Source of the DNA: Tritrichomonas musculus
Taxonomy: Eukaryota; Parabasalia; Tritrichomonadida; Tritrichomonadidae
Assembly: GCA_039105265.1 (NCBI GenBank)
Contig: JAPFFF010000039.1
Location: 1-64,000 of the forward strand
Direction of reading: 5' to 3'
DNA: 64,000 bases
Positions 10,910 to 19,879 of the stretch are shown here, piece after piece. The notes below the pieces were generated by a model. That model was not told the DNA's origin and searched no databases. It was given only the letters and a program-made list of their open reading frames with translations. A program made the translations under genes and the position numbers. Within the stretch, counting starts at the first letter, position 1, and every line of letters begins with the position of its first letter.

Positions 10910-11757
10910 TTATCGGCTTTCCAGTATAATTAGTATAATTAGTATTAACTGATTTAAAAAGTTTTGGATGAAAAATCTTATTGAGAAAGATATTTTTTGT
11001 CGAAAGATTTCCATGGATAATGTTTTGATTATGTAAATATTTCATTACTCGTACGATTGCAAAAATGATGATCATATATGATAATCAACTTTTTAGTCTT
11101 ATTCAATTTTATTGGTTCTCTCTTTTGTCTTTCTTTTTCTAATAAATTTCTCAATGATGTCTCTGAATATTCACTTATTATTGTTAGATAATGCTCAAAA
11201 TTAAAGTTATATGTGCTACACTGTAATATATTTCAATAATTTTCTTTTGCTTTTCATATTCTTCTGTAATATTAGATTTGCTTTTTATATAAACTTTTGA
11301 TGAATAAAACTCCTTTGTTACATTATCTTGAATCGTATAATTCATGTATATTGGATTACAACTCATCGAATTTACAATTTTAAATTTATAATAAAACTCA
11401 AGATGCTTCAACTTTTCATTAGATTCATCAATTAATCTAGCATAATCGAAAAAATTTTTCCTTCCTTTTAAATTCAGATCATCGATAAAAACTGGACTCA
11501 TTAATGAATCAGTAATTTCGACAAATGAAGGACGATCATTTGGATTTTCTGTCCAACATGAATCAAACAATCTTCTATAATGATCTGGAATTGGCCGTCT
11601 ATTTTTTAATACTGAACCAGATGTCTCAAATATTGATCTGAATTCAGTTAATAAAATTTCATATAGTATAATTGAAAAAGCGAAAACGTCACTGCTTTTG
11701 TTTTATTTCCCATATTCAATGACTTCTGGAGAACCATAACCAAAGAATGAATTTTGG
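10910..11757 (-). pseudogene. Rearranged TKL-like pseudokinase (copy 3 and its right flank)
   Basis: From the right, the minus strand reads SFFGYGSPEVIEYGK, an in-frame TAA, then NKSSDVFAFSIILYEILL, CWTENPNDRPSFVEI, a linker and a second N-lobe (VTKEFYSSKVYIKSK) that loses frame near 11230. Beyond that point the array-type sequence gives SEYSETSL and KTKKLIII, fused at about 11073 directly to the VIb segment of domain 2 (VMKYLHNQNIIHGNLS). The fusion removes about 970 bp present in copies 1/2, with short homology (atatatgat) at the joint. HGN replaces HRD. It is a gene remnant, not an expressed kinase. Confidence 0.7.
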
Positions 11758-11770
11758 AAAAAAAAAAAAA
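11758..11770 (-). terminator. RNA polymerase III terminator of tRNA-Ser
   Basis: A run of 13 A on the plus strand, so 13 T on the tRNA strand, follows directly after the discriminator base of the tRNA at 11771. Confidence 0.8.
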
Positions 11771-11852
11771 CGACACGAACCAGATTCGAACTGATGAGGG
11801 ATAAACCCATGGGGACTCAAATCCCACGCCTTAACCACTCGGCCATCGTGCC
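11771..11852 (-). tRNA. tRNA-Ser (probable anticodon UGA)
   Basis: 82 nt on the minus strand. The acceptor stem pairs fully with one G-U (GGCACGA with TCGTGTC), discriminator G as in serine tRNAs, type II D-arm GGCCGAGTGGTTAAGGC, a long variable arm (GGG/CCC with a TTTAT loop), and T-arm ATCAG-TTCGAAT-CTGGT. Aligning the anticodon arm with standard serine tRNAs gives loop TTTGAGT, anticodon TGA, but the last stem pair is A-C, or the loop is 6 nt with a bulge. It may therefore be slightly degenerate. No CCA is encoded, as expected for a eukaryote. It sits just beyond the right edge of the repeat array. Confidence 0.85.
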
Positions 11853-12027
11853 TTACATTTGATTCAAAAACATGTTATTTTATGTAACAAAAAAGCTTAA
11901 CAAATATTTGATAGACAATAAAAAAACTATCTGAGCAATTGATCAACACTTTTGGAAAAATATACAGAAATGTAGAATGCTGATTGTTTTGCGTATAAAA
12001 AGTTACAAAGGTCAATTTTTTATTCAA

Positions 12028-13467
12028 TTATTTATTTTCATTAAGAACAATTTTTAATCCAGTGGCTGGATTATCATATGTTTTCTCAATACAATTTTGC
12101 TCATTTACAACTTTCACCTTCAATTTCTTTCCATTAGAATCATTGAAGATTGGTGTAACAGATAAGTCATTATTATTATCTGACAAAGAAAGTGGTTTTT
12201 CTGGATTTTGATCAAATTTACTTTTAATTGTTAGTTTAATTTTCTTATGAGAAGAACTTCCCTTGGTAGATCCGTCTCCACCTTTTTCTTTAAGTAATTT
12301 CATGAACATCTTCTTTTGTTCTTCTAAAAGATTCTTCCAAGTTCTTTCTCTTTCTTCAAGCTCTTTTACAAACATTTGTCTTTGCTCTTCTAAAAGTTTT
12401 TTCCTTTCTTCTTGCTCTTGCTCTTTCCACTTTTTTTCTCTTTTTTCAATTTCTTTATTAAAAAGTTTTCTAAAAGCTTCTATTTCTTCCTGCTCATCAT
12501 AATCATAGCCTTCGTTTTCTTTATCTTCTTCTTCTTCTCCTACTTTTGCTTCGTTCTGTTCATTTGAATTTTGATTTTGATTTGCGTTATATTCTTGAAT
12601 TAGCTTCGATCGTTCGCTTTGTTCATTTTTCAAGTGAGCTCTATATAAGTTTGGGTTACGAGAGATAACGCTATCTCTAAATGGGAATTCTTTATCTAGA
12701 TATATTTTGATTGCTGCTAACTGGGTCATTAATGAGCTATCATCAACAAGATATCCATTTTCTTTGATGTCATCTTGATAGATATAAACAGGAATTCCAA
12801 CTTTTTCCATCAGTTGAATTGCAATTTGTATATTCTTTTCATGGTCATCTGGATTAAGAGAATCGTATTCAAATTCGTTGGGTAATTTAAATTTAGGCAA
12901 GTATGAATGTAGCAAAGCGCAAATCGATAAATCGTAAGGCGTAAATTTTTTCCCAATATTTTTGTAATCTTGAATTTTGTTTGTCGCCCATTGTAGAAGC
13001 TGAATTTTATTTTTGGTTTCAATAGCTTCATCATCCATATTAGATTTATCAAATTTAAATAGTTTATCTTCATGAACTGCTTTGTCAATAGAATAATTTT
13101 TAATAAGAACCCAAACAAAAAAGAGAATTTGCCTTACATTCCCGTTGTTAATATCTTCACCGCAAACTGTGTTCTGTTTCACACCAAAAATGACTCCTTT
13201 GTCATTGAACATTTTGATTGCGTGATCTAATTTTCCAACTTCATTTTGCTTTCCTAGCGAGTTTTTTAGCAAAAGCTGTGGAAAAGTCTCTTTTGTTAGA
13301 ATTTTGGCCAAATGAAGGACAGCAATACCATCCTTGAAATCTTTTGTGATATCATTAACAGTAATATTTTCAGCAGTTTTTAATTTGTCGGCAACCCACC
13401 TAGAATAAACTTTTATATTAAGTTGTTGCTGGTATGTTAAATTTTGATCAGATTCTTTTTGGGTCAT
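12028..13467 (-). CDS. Double calponin-homology (CH) actin-binding protein with coiled coil
   Basis: 479 aa. Residues ~17-126 form a first CH domain (YSRWVADKL, DFKDGIAVLHLAKIL, LDHAIKMFNDKGV, ILFFVWVLIKNYSI) and ~150-260 a second (LLQWATNKI, PYDLSICALLHSYLP, AIQLMEKVGIPVY). This tandem is the actin-binding module of the alpha-actinin/fimbrin/filamin superfamily. Residues ~325-395 are a strongly charged Glu/Lys coiled coil (EEERKKLLEEQ, LEERERTWKNLLEEQ), probably for dimerisation. The C-terminus is a short globular or flexible tail. The whole is much shorter than alpha-actinin and lacks spectrin repeats and EF hands, so it is a small trichomonad-type actin crosslinker or cortex linker. The stop overlaps UAAAU, the trichomonad polyadenylation context. 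No membrane segment. Confidence 0.85.
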   Translation of the reverse strand: MTQKESDQNLTYQQQLNIKVYSRWVADKLKTAENITVNDITKDFKDGIAVLHLAKILTKETFPQLLLKNSLGKQNEVGKLDHAIKMFNDKGVIFGVKQNTVCGEDINNGNVRQILFFVWVLIKNYSIDKAVHEDKLFKFDKSNMDDEAIETKNKIQLLQWATNKIQDYKNIGKKFTPYDLSICALLHSYLPKFKLPNEFEYDSLNPDDHEKNIQIAIQLMEKVGIPVYIYQDDIKENGYLVDDSSLMTQLAAIKIYLDKEFPFRDSVISRNPNLYRAHLKNEQSERSKLIQEYNANQNQNSNEQNEAKVGEEEEDKENEGYDYDEQEEIEAFRKLFNKEIEKREKKWKEQEQEERKKLLEEQRQMFVKELEERERTWKNLLEEQKKMFMKLLKEKGGDGSTKGSSSHKKIKLTIKSKFDQNPEKPLSLSDNNNDLSVTPIFNDSNGKKLKVKVVNEQNCIEKTYDNPATGLKIVLNENK

Positions 13468-13940
13468 TAGTAATTTTATTACTTAAGAAAAAGTTAATGA
13501 TAATTTTCAAATTAACGTGCATATTTCACAAATTTAAAGCTTTTTATGAAAAAAGAAAAAAGCTTATATACTTATAAAAAAATATTATTTTCCTCATTTT
13601 TAGAAAAATATCAAAAAAATACAAGAATATAATAAATGATTTTAAATTTTATTGCAATTTGATTCCAACATATAATAATCGTTTTTTATTCAATGCTATT
13701 ACATAGAGTTGATGCTAATCTAAGTAATGCGCCAACATATATAAATACTTTCAATAGTATTTAATCATTTACTTTACAGAATACTCGATACCAATAGCAG
13801 TTTATAAAAATGAATCATTGGTTTCAACAATAAATAAAAATTGAATGTATACAGGCATGCTATAAAAAAATAATAATAAAATAAAATATTAAAATGCTTT
13901 ACATTTATTTTTAACATTAATAAAAATTATTTCTAGTTTC
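13468..13940. other. Intergenic, no gene seen
   Basis: About 470 bp between the CH protein (start at 13467) and the stop of the Gln/Asn-rich protein, both on the minus strand. AT-rich, no motif I can assign. Confidence 0.6.
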
Positions 13941-15392
13941 TTATATACTTAATGTATAATCGTCTGGGGGTGTTTTGCCGTTTTGTGTGTTTTGTCCATC
14001 TTGCGGTTCATCAGGAAATGCTAACGAGTTAGGTGAATATTTTATGCCTGAATGATTTTGATTTGAATAACTTGGCTTATTTTGTTGATGATTTGCTTGA
14101 TTTTCTTGCTTTATGGTCTGTGAATCGTTTTTATAATATTTAACAAATGTTTTTTTGGAATATTCTCCTGTTACATAATTATTATTATTTGAGCTTGAAA
14201 TTACTTGGGTTTTTTGTTGATATTGATTTCTGTTTTGTTGATAGTGGTATAAATATTGTTGTTGAGGAGGCTCATCTAAAATTGCCATTGAATCTGGCGA
14301 ATGTTCTGGTATTTGTTGATTGTAATTCGAATTTTCATTGCCAACATTATTTGAAGATGGTGGAAGAAGATCGTTTCTATAATAGTTTACAAAAGGCCTT
14401 TTTGAATATTCTCCTGGAATATACTCATGTTGATTATTAGGATTTGCTTTTACTATGGTTTTTTGTTGATATTGATTATATTGATTCTCACTTTCCTGAT
14501 ATTGCTGATTATTTGGATATTGATTAATGTTTTGCCTTCTTATATTTTCTTTCTGTTGAAATTGATTTTTGTTTTGTTGATATTGGTATGAATTTTGTTG
14601 TTGAGGATATTCATTTGAAATTGACCCTATATTTGGAGAATATTCTGGTGCTTGTTGATTATAATTTGAATTTCCTTGTTTATTGCTATTCGATGAAGGT
14701 ACCAAAAGATCATTTTGGTAATAATTTACAAATGGTTTTTTCGAATATTCGCCTGGAGTATATTTGTGCTGTATATATTCATTTGTTTGATTTTGATTAG
14801 TTTGATATTGGTTATTTGTATTCTCTGGTTGATAATAATTCTCTTTATCATTGTCTTTTATTTTATATGGATTAGTTTGGAGTTGAGTTGCAACATTTTG
14901 ATTGGATTCAGTAGAAATGAAAGGTGAATGAGTATTTGTTTGTTGGTATTGGTCATTGGTATGTTCTCTCGATTGATTGTGACTATAGTTTTTTATACTT
15001 TCTTTTTGCTTTTCTGTTGTTTGCTGTGAAGATTCATCTGAAAGAGCCAAAGAATCTCGAGAATAATCTGGTGCTTTTTGATTATTATATAAATTTTCTT
15101 GATTATTATCATTAGAAGATGGTAAAAGATCATTCCTGTAATAGTTTACAAATGGTTTTTTAGAATATTCCCCTGGAGTGAAATCATGATGATAATTATT
15201 TTGCTTTTGATCATTTTTCGGCTGATTTTGATTCGATTTGTTCGATTTTCTATTCGAAGAATTTTTTTGTTCTTGATCCGTTTGAATTGGCTGAAAATTA
15301 TCTTGGCGTAATCTATTTTGTCTACTAATGTTATATTGATAATTATTTCCACAGCCTTCACAACTATATTGACTATAGTTAAAGCCAAACAT
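13941..15392 (-). CDS. Gln/Asn-rich protein with four PGEYSKKPFVNYY repeats
   Basis: 483 aa, extremely rich in Asn, Gln, Tyr and Ser. Four imperfect modules each begin with (Y/F)xPGEYSKKPFVNYYxNDLL, followed by SSN, a Gln/Asn-rich stretch, and (A/P)(E/D)YSxDSxAxxDEPxQQ. Module starts are near residues 70, 211, 324 and 406; the last is the most diverged (TGEYSKKTFVKYYKND). The N-terminus (MFGFNYSQYSCEGCG) has a Cys pair but no signal peptide. The composition is prion-like or phase-separating, and the conserved modules between disordered spacers look like repeated short linear motifs for a binding partner. I do not recognise a family. Reading-frame conservation of the modules argues that it is a real gene. 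Confidence 0.75.
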   Translation of the reverse strand: MFGFNYSQYSCEGCGNNYQYNISRQNRLRQDNFQPIQTDQEQKNSSNRKSNKSNQNQPKNDQKQNNYHHDFTPGEYSKKPFVNYYRNDLLPSSNDNNQENLYNNQKAPDYSRDSLALSDESSQQTTEKQKESIKNYSHNQSREHTNDQYQQTNTHSPFISTESNQNVATQLQTNPYKIKDNDKENYYQPENTNNQYQTNQNQTNEYIQHKYTPGEYSKKPFVNYYQNDLLVPSSNSNKQGNSNYNQQAPEYSPNIGSISNEYPQQQNSYQYQQNKNQFQQKENIRRQNINQYPNNQQYQESENQYNQYQQKTIVKANPNNQHEYIPGEYSKRPFVNYYRNDLLPPSSNNVGNENSNYNQQIPEHSPDSMAILDEPPQQQYLYHYQQNRNQYQQKTQVISSSNNNNYVTGEYSKKTFVKYYKNDSQTIKQENQANHQQNKPSYSNQNHSGIKYSPNSLAFPDEPQDGQNTQNGKTPPDDYTLSI

Positions 15393-15730
15393 TTAAAAAA
15401 TAATCTTATTTAAAAATAAATTTTCATTTAATATCGTTATCATTCATCATCATAATTTCTATATTTAAATGTCTTGAGATTTGTTTAAATTTAGATAAAC
15501 TTTCAGAATAGTCTTAAAATAAAGTATTTAAATTTTTTAAATTAAAATTTTTGGGTTTATTCTGATATATCTTCGAAAGTTAATAAATTATTACAGAAAA
15601 TTTAGTACAATAAGAATCAAATAATTACAATTATATATAAAATATTAAAAAATTAAATAATATTTTAATCAAATGTTATTATAATAATATATTAACATTT
15701 TCAATTATTGAATGTTTAATTTTGAAATAA
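15393..15730. other. Intergenic, no gene seen
   Basis: AT-rich spacer upstream of the Gln/Asn-rich gene. No convincing initiator or other element. Confidence 0.55.
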
Positions 15731-16211
15731 ATGACCATTTATTCATTGAAAAAATCGAATATTATTTATCATATATTAACTGATGGTAAAAGGTATTCAA
15801 TTCCAAGAGTTGCGGTTGTTATTTTACCTCCCAAAGTACAACAATTCCAGTTTGTTGATATAAGTATAAATGATATATGTCAATATAGAAAATGCAAAGT
15901 ACACATATATTTATGAAAAATATTTCAAATATTTCATACAAGTTTACTCCAGTAATAATAAATTAATCTCAAACCCACATATCAAGAACTTTATTCAAAA
16001 TATGTTTATAAATCTAGTAATGCATATAAATATATCAAATTTCAACTCATTCATTTTTATACCACTTTTATGGAAAAATGTAATCGATAGACTTTTAAGC
16101 GAGCTGGCCAAAGATGGCTTTATTAATAATTGTAAAAAAAAATTTTTATCAAATTCTTTGGAAAACTTCAAGAATAAGATTGTATTAAGAAAAAGAAATG
16201 CTTTTTTATAA
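15731..16211 (+). other. Two short overlapping ORFs of doubtful status
   Basis: A 61-aa frame (15731-15916) and a 113-aa frame (15870-16211) in a different phase. The second has an amphipathic, Lys-rich C-terminal half (VIDRLLSELAKDGFINNCKKKFL). Neither matches a family I know. They could be a decayed gene, or chance frames in a slightly less AT-rich stretch. Low weight should be given to either. Confidence 0.2.
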
Positions 16212-16239
16212 AAAAATGTTCAAATCAAGCGATTGATGG

Positions 16240-16247
16240 AAAAAAAA
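16240..16247 (-). terminator. RNA polymerase III terminator of tRNA-Lys
   Basis: Run of eight T on the tRNA strand directly after the discriminator base at 16248. Confidence 0.8.
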
Positions 16248-16321
16248 TGCCTCCGACGGGACTCGAACCCGCGACACTCGGATTAAAAGTCCGATGCTCT
16301 AGCCGACTGAGCTACGAAGGC
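16248..16321 (-). tRNA. tRNA-Lys (anticodon UUU)
   Basis: 74 nt on the minus strand: acceptor GCCTTCG/CGGAGGC (G-U allowed), D-arm GCTCAGTCGGCTAGAGC, anticodon stem-loop CGGACTTTTAATCCG with loop CTTTTAA and anticodon TTT, T-arm CGGGTTCGAGTCCCG, discriminator A. All stems pair, so it looks functional. Confidence 0.97.
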
Positions 16322-16509
16322 TTACATTTCCTTGATAATTGAGTTTTTCTTTCTTATAAATTCTATTATCAGTTTTACAAGTTTTTGATTTTAACATCTA
16401 TAAAGGCATTACTTATGATACTTTCAAAAAAAAAAAAAAAATCTATCTTTTCATGCTTATTAGATTAAATATATTCTTTTTTTGCTTTAAAATTTATGCT
16501 AATTAGCAT

Positions 16510-17085
16510 TTAATTAATTTGATGAGCTGAAATAAACAGTTCTGTGTTATTTTCAGTATTTTTGAAAAAGACAGCAGAGCAAACTGTATTCATACTATCT
16601 CTGAAAATAATATGAGTATTGAGACCATTTACGACTTTTGTCCTATAAACTAAAACATTTCCACTTTTCTGAATAAGCATGTCAATTTTTGATTGAATAA
16701 GCTGGACAGCATGATAAAGATCTGAAGATGTAAAATGTGATGGATTTTGCCACATATATGCGCCAGGCATTGGCTTTGCTCCAAATGGTTTGTTTATTTC
16801 TTTAATTTCAATTTGTTTTTGGAGATTAACATAGAGAGTGATAACAAATGCAAATGTGGAAGAAGGTGATTTTATCGTTAGCTGCAAATTTATACCAGCA
16901 ACAATTTGTTGTTTTGCGTCTTCAATAACATATTGACCATTTTCAAATTCAGGAAATAGATGAGGAATATTTCTATCTAGATATGATTTAACAGCTTTAA
17001 CATTTTCTGAATCAACAGGAACGGAGATCCAACCACCTTCAACGTTTCCTATTGAAATGCTGAGTGTAACTAATGAAAGAAACAT
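16510..17085 (-). CDS. Secreted tandem cystatin-like cysteine protease inhibitor
   Basis: 191 aa. The N-terminus (MFLSLVTLSISIGNVEGG) looks like a short signal peptide. Two similar cystatin-like units follow. Unit 1, ~residues 18-95, has a GGWxSVP start, an alpha-helix region, and QQIVAG, which matches the cystatin first-loop QxVxG. Unit 2, ~105-190, repeats the pattern with GAYMWQNPS, a helix (DLYHAVQLIQSKIDML) and TKVVNG in the QxVxG position. Cystatins block papain-like (C1) peptidases by wedging this loop into the active site; trichomonads secrete many such peptidases. A double-domain form is unusual for a protist. The stop codon overlaps UAAAU. Unit 2 has Thr in place of the Gln, so its inhibitory strength is uncertain. 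Confidence 0.8.
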   Translation of the reverse strand: MFLSLVTLSISIGNVEGGWISVPVDSENVKAVKSYLDRNIPHLFPEFENGQYVIEDAKQQIVAGINLQLTIKSPSSTFAFVITLYVNLQKQIEIKEINKPFGAKPMPGAYMWQNPSHFTSSDLYHAVQLIQSKIDMLIQKSGNVLVYRTKVVNGLNTHIIFRDSMNTVCSAVFFKNTENNTELFISAHQIN

Positions 17086-17890
17086 TAGATCAATTCTTAA
17101 ACGCTAATGCTTATCAAAAAACAAAATTTTTCATTGAATTTTAGATATTTTTTGAAAGAATTATTTTCACATCATTTTTTGTTATTTCTCGATAAATATC
17201 CAATTAAAATAAATATATTTGATTTTTTAAAAGGTATTTTGAATTATATCATAATAATATAAATGTTATATTAAGTTTTTGCATGAATTATTTTTCAAAA
17301 TATGACAGTAAAATCATTAATTCTACGAATTTTTCTTGTAAATATTAAATCGATTATTCCATCAATTGATAAATGCACTTTTTCGAATTATTGAATGAAA
17401 AAAATGCTTAAATGATAATAATTACCTTTAAATTATTCTAATTGAAGAGATATTTAATAAATATATCTAGCTATTTTTATTTATATAATATTTATAATAA
17501 AATATATTTGATAATTTATGGAAAATATTAGCTATTTATTAAGATATATTTGATAATTTTTAAGATTTATATCCTTTGGCTGATAGTAATTAAAAATGCT
17601 TTTTTTCCAAAATAAAATTGGTGTTTAACAATTTATTAAATATATTTATTTTATATTAATATTTATATGATAAAAATTATAAATAATAATATTTATTATA
17701 GTTTACAATTAAGATATCGAAAACATATTCATTAAAAAAAATTGAATAAAAAGGTTTTTGTGTTAAAATTTCTGATAGTATTGTGTGATACGAAATTTGA
17801 AATTGAAAGAAAAAAAATCAACTTTCTATTGAATATTTGTGTTTCAATTTACTTTTACAATTGTATCACTCTAATTGATATCGTATAATA
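17086..17890. other. Divergent intergenic region
   Basis: About 800 bp between the divergent cystatin and LRR genes, very AT-rich. A TCACTC initiator-like motif lies near 17868, about 23-25 nt before the LRR ATG. Nothing else is assignable. Confidence 0.5.
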
Positions 17891-19879
17891 ATGGCATGCC
17901 TACAATTCATATGTTTTATCCCATTATCAGAGAAAGTCATCTCTAGTGTTAACCTTCAGCAAATTTTGCCTGGTGGTTATCATCGCGAAATTTCATTAGT
18001 TATTACAGAATTCAATTTACGCTTGTTTCTTGAGAACAATTCGTCATCAGGATTCAAAGAAGTTGCATGCCGTCCATACAGTAGTTTGTTTCTGGTAGAT
18101 TTTATCGACGATCTTACGTTTCGATTAGTTTTCTCTACAAACAACAACAATATGAATCCATACGATGGAAGAAATATTGTTACTTATACTTTTATTTCAG
18201 AAACATCGAACTCAATTATCGAATTGCTTTATAAAACTGCCATTATTACTCTACCAAATGGTAATTATCTACGAGTTAATCGAAAAATCAAAGATTTTAA
18301 ATCGCCGAATAACAAAATCCAAACCTTTATCCACCGTTACAGAGCATTGCTTGCATGGAAAAGAATATTTCCTCCTCAAATCTCTTTACAAAAGCTTGAA
18401 AACTATTTATTATCAGATCCTGCTGTTATTAACCTTCAGACCATTATGGAATTAGATTTTGATATTGAAACGTTCATTCATGCGACTGATGTAATCCCAA
18501 AACTTAACACCATAGTCATCCAAGGTGGAGCAAACTACTCTTTATTATATGATATACTCAAAAAAGTACTTTTATTATGCCCGCACATTCAAAATATCGC
18601 CATTATGTATCAAATAGATCACTCATTTTCAAACTTTCTCAATTTTTTGAGTAAGCAGTCAAAAATTTCAATACAATCCATTCAATTTCGAAATAGTCAA
18701 ATTTCGCCTTCTCTGGTCAAATCTATTCAAACTTTACTAATGAAACATAAACTAAGTTTGACCTTTGAAAATTGTGACCTCTCACAAAGTCTAAACAGAC
18801 TCCTTTCAATCAAAAATCTCACAAATTTGAATTTGCATTCAAATTTGATGAATTTCCAAGATTTCCCACAAATGAAGAATCTGACACACCTATCGTTGAA
18901 AGGCTGTAGAATTGACATATGTCCACTCCTATCGTCGCTCAAAGAAAAAGTTCCAAATATTGAATACCTCGACCTTTCAAAAAATGAATGCATCTCAGAA
19001 TTGCCTCAAACAATTTCACTACCAAAGACGTTAAAGGAACTTTTTCTTAGCAACGTTCATTTTTCGTCAAAAAATTTCGCCATTATATTCAAAAGTTCGT
19101 GCTTCTCATACCAGCCGATATCTCTATCGTTGGCCGATCCCATCTTTGACTCGCGGAAGGACTCGTTCAGCCACTTTTTCGACTCTTTCAAAAAGGAGAT
19201 CCAAAACATTCAGAACCCGAACCTTGCCGCTCTCTACTGGAACCACAACCACATCCGATCTGTTCTCTTAAAGTTTCTTCTCAAGTGCAACAACCTCAAG
19301 TTTGTCAGCTTCAGCGGCTGCAAGATTAAGAAGCATGTCATTCCTGCCCTCAAAAAGTTCATTGAAAACCATAGTGGTATTCAAACAATTGACCTTCATG
19401 GGTCAATTCGTGTAACGTTCACCGGCAAGTTGCACAAGCTGTTCTACTGGCTGAAGAAGTCAAAAAGTGTCAGACAAGTCGACGTGTCAAAAAATAAATT
19501 GAATGAAAAGTGCATCACTTCACTTGCTGACTTAATTGCGTCTAACTCAAGACTCAGCCAGATCCTCATCGATGATATCGAAGTAGACAACTTTTCGTCA
19601 GTGCAGCCACTCGTGAATGCCATAAAGGAGAGGAAGGAGTCAATCAACGTGCAGTTCCCTGACAAGGCTTTCTTGAAATTGAAGCAGAAAGGTCAAATTG
19701 ATGACCAAAATTTCAATTCAATCCGAGCGTTGTTTGAGCACCCAGTGGCTTACAAGGAACTCGATTACGCTGCCTACTGGCAAAACCTAATCGACCAGAG
19801 GTACCCCGAGTGGCCCTTCATTAACTCCGTCAATTTGGCGCAGATTGTGGATCTGAATGGCAAGAAAATGCAGGTTTAA
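17891..19879 (+). CDS. Leucine-rich repeat protein, CARMIL-like
   Basis: 662 aa. Residues ~10-115 read as a PH-like beta-domain. From ~165 to ~610 the protein is a series of RI-type leucine-rich repeats (LTNLNLHSNLM, LTHLSLKGCRI, IEYLDLSKNE, LKFVSFSGCKI, IQTIDLHGS, VRQVDVSKNKL), followed by a short C-terminal segment. PH-like plus long LRR is the architecture of CARMIL/LRRC16 proteins, which regulate actin capping protein at membranes; trichomonads have an expanded set. The capping-protein-binding C-terminal region of animal CARMIL is not visible. Codon use shifts toward higher GC after about 19130 (gtcgacgtg, ctgaagaag), which may mark a conversion or fusion boundary inside the gene. The stop lies in TTTAAAG, a stop-overlapping UAAA signal. 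Confidence 0.8.
   Translation: MACLQFICFIPLSEKVISSVNLQQILPGGYHREISLVITEFNLRLFLENNSSSGFKEVACRPYSSLFLVDFIDDLTFRLVFSTNNNNMNPYDGRNIVTYTFISETSNSIIELLYKTAIITLPNGNYLRVNRKIKDFKSPNNKIQTFIHRYRALLAWKRIFPPQISLQKLENYLLSDPAVINLQTIMELDFDIETFIHATDVIPKLNTIVIQGGANYSLLYDILKKVLLLCPHIQNIAIMYQIDHSFSNFLNFLSKQSKISIQSIQFRNSQISPSLVKSIQTLLMKHKLSLTFENCDLSQSLNRLLSIKNLTNLNLHSNLMNFQDFPQMKNLTHLSLKGCRIDICPLLSSLKEKVPNIEYLDLSKNECISELPQTISLPKTLKELFLSNVHFSSKNFAIIFKSSCFSYQPISLSLADPIFDSRKDSFSHFFDSFKKEIQNIQNPNLAALYWNHNHIRSVLLKFLLKCNNLKFVSFSGCKIKKHVIPALKKFIENHSGIQTIDLHGSIRVTFTGKLHKLFYWLKKSKSVRQVDVSKNKLNEKCITSLADLIASNSRLSQILIDDIEVDNFSSVQPLVNAIKERKESINVQFPDKAFLKLKQKGQIDDQNFNSIRALFEHPVAYKELDYAAYWQNLIDQRYPEWPFINSVNLAQIVDLNGKKMQV

Larger units (their letters stand above)
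8787..11240. repeat. Tandem repeat unit, partial diverged copy 3
   Basis: Nearly identical to copies 1 and 2 through about 9840 (one silent change in the 180-aa gene near 9592), then increasingly diverged. Relative to copies 1/2 it lacks a ~65-bp segment (their 1843-1907 region) near 10618, carries 26 nt that they lack near 11033-11060, and lacks about 970 bp of their kinase region at about 11073. Similarity ends near 11240, after which copy 3 continues into a kinase sequence not found in copies 1/2. This is probably the older right-hand edge of the array. Confidence 0.85.

Noticed and set aside
14147-15115. Plus-strand frames opposite the Gln/Asn-rich gene
   Set aside because: They are antisense shadows of CAA/AAT-rich codons and carry no independent signal.
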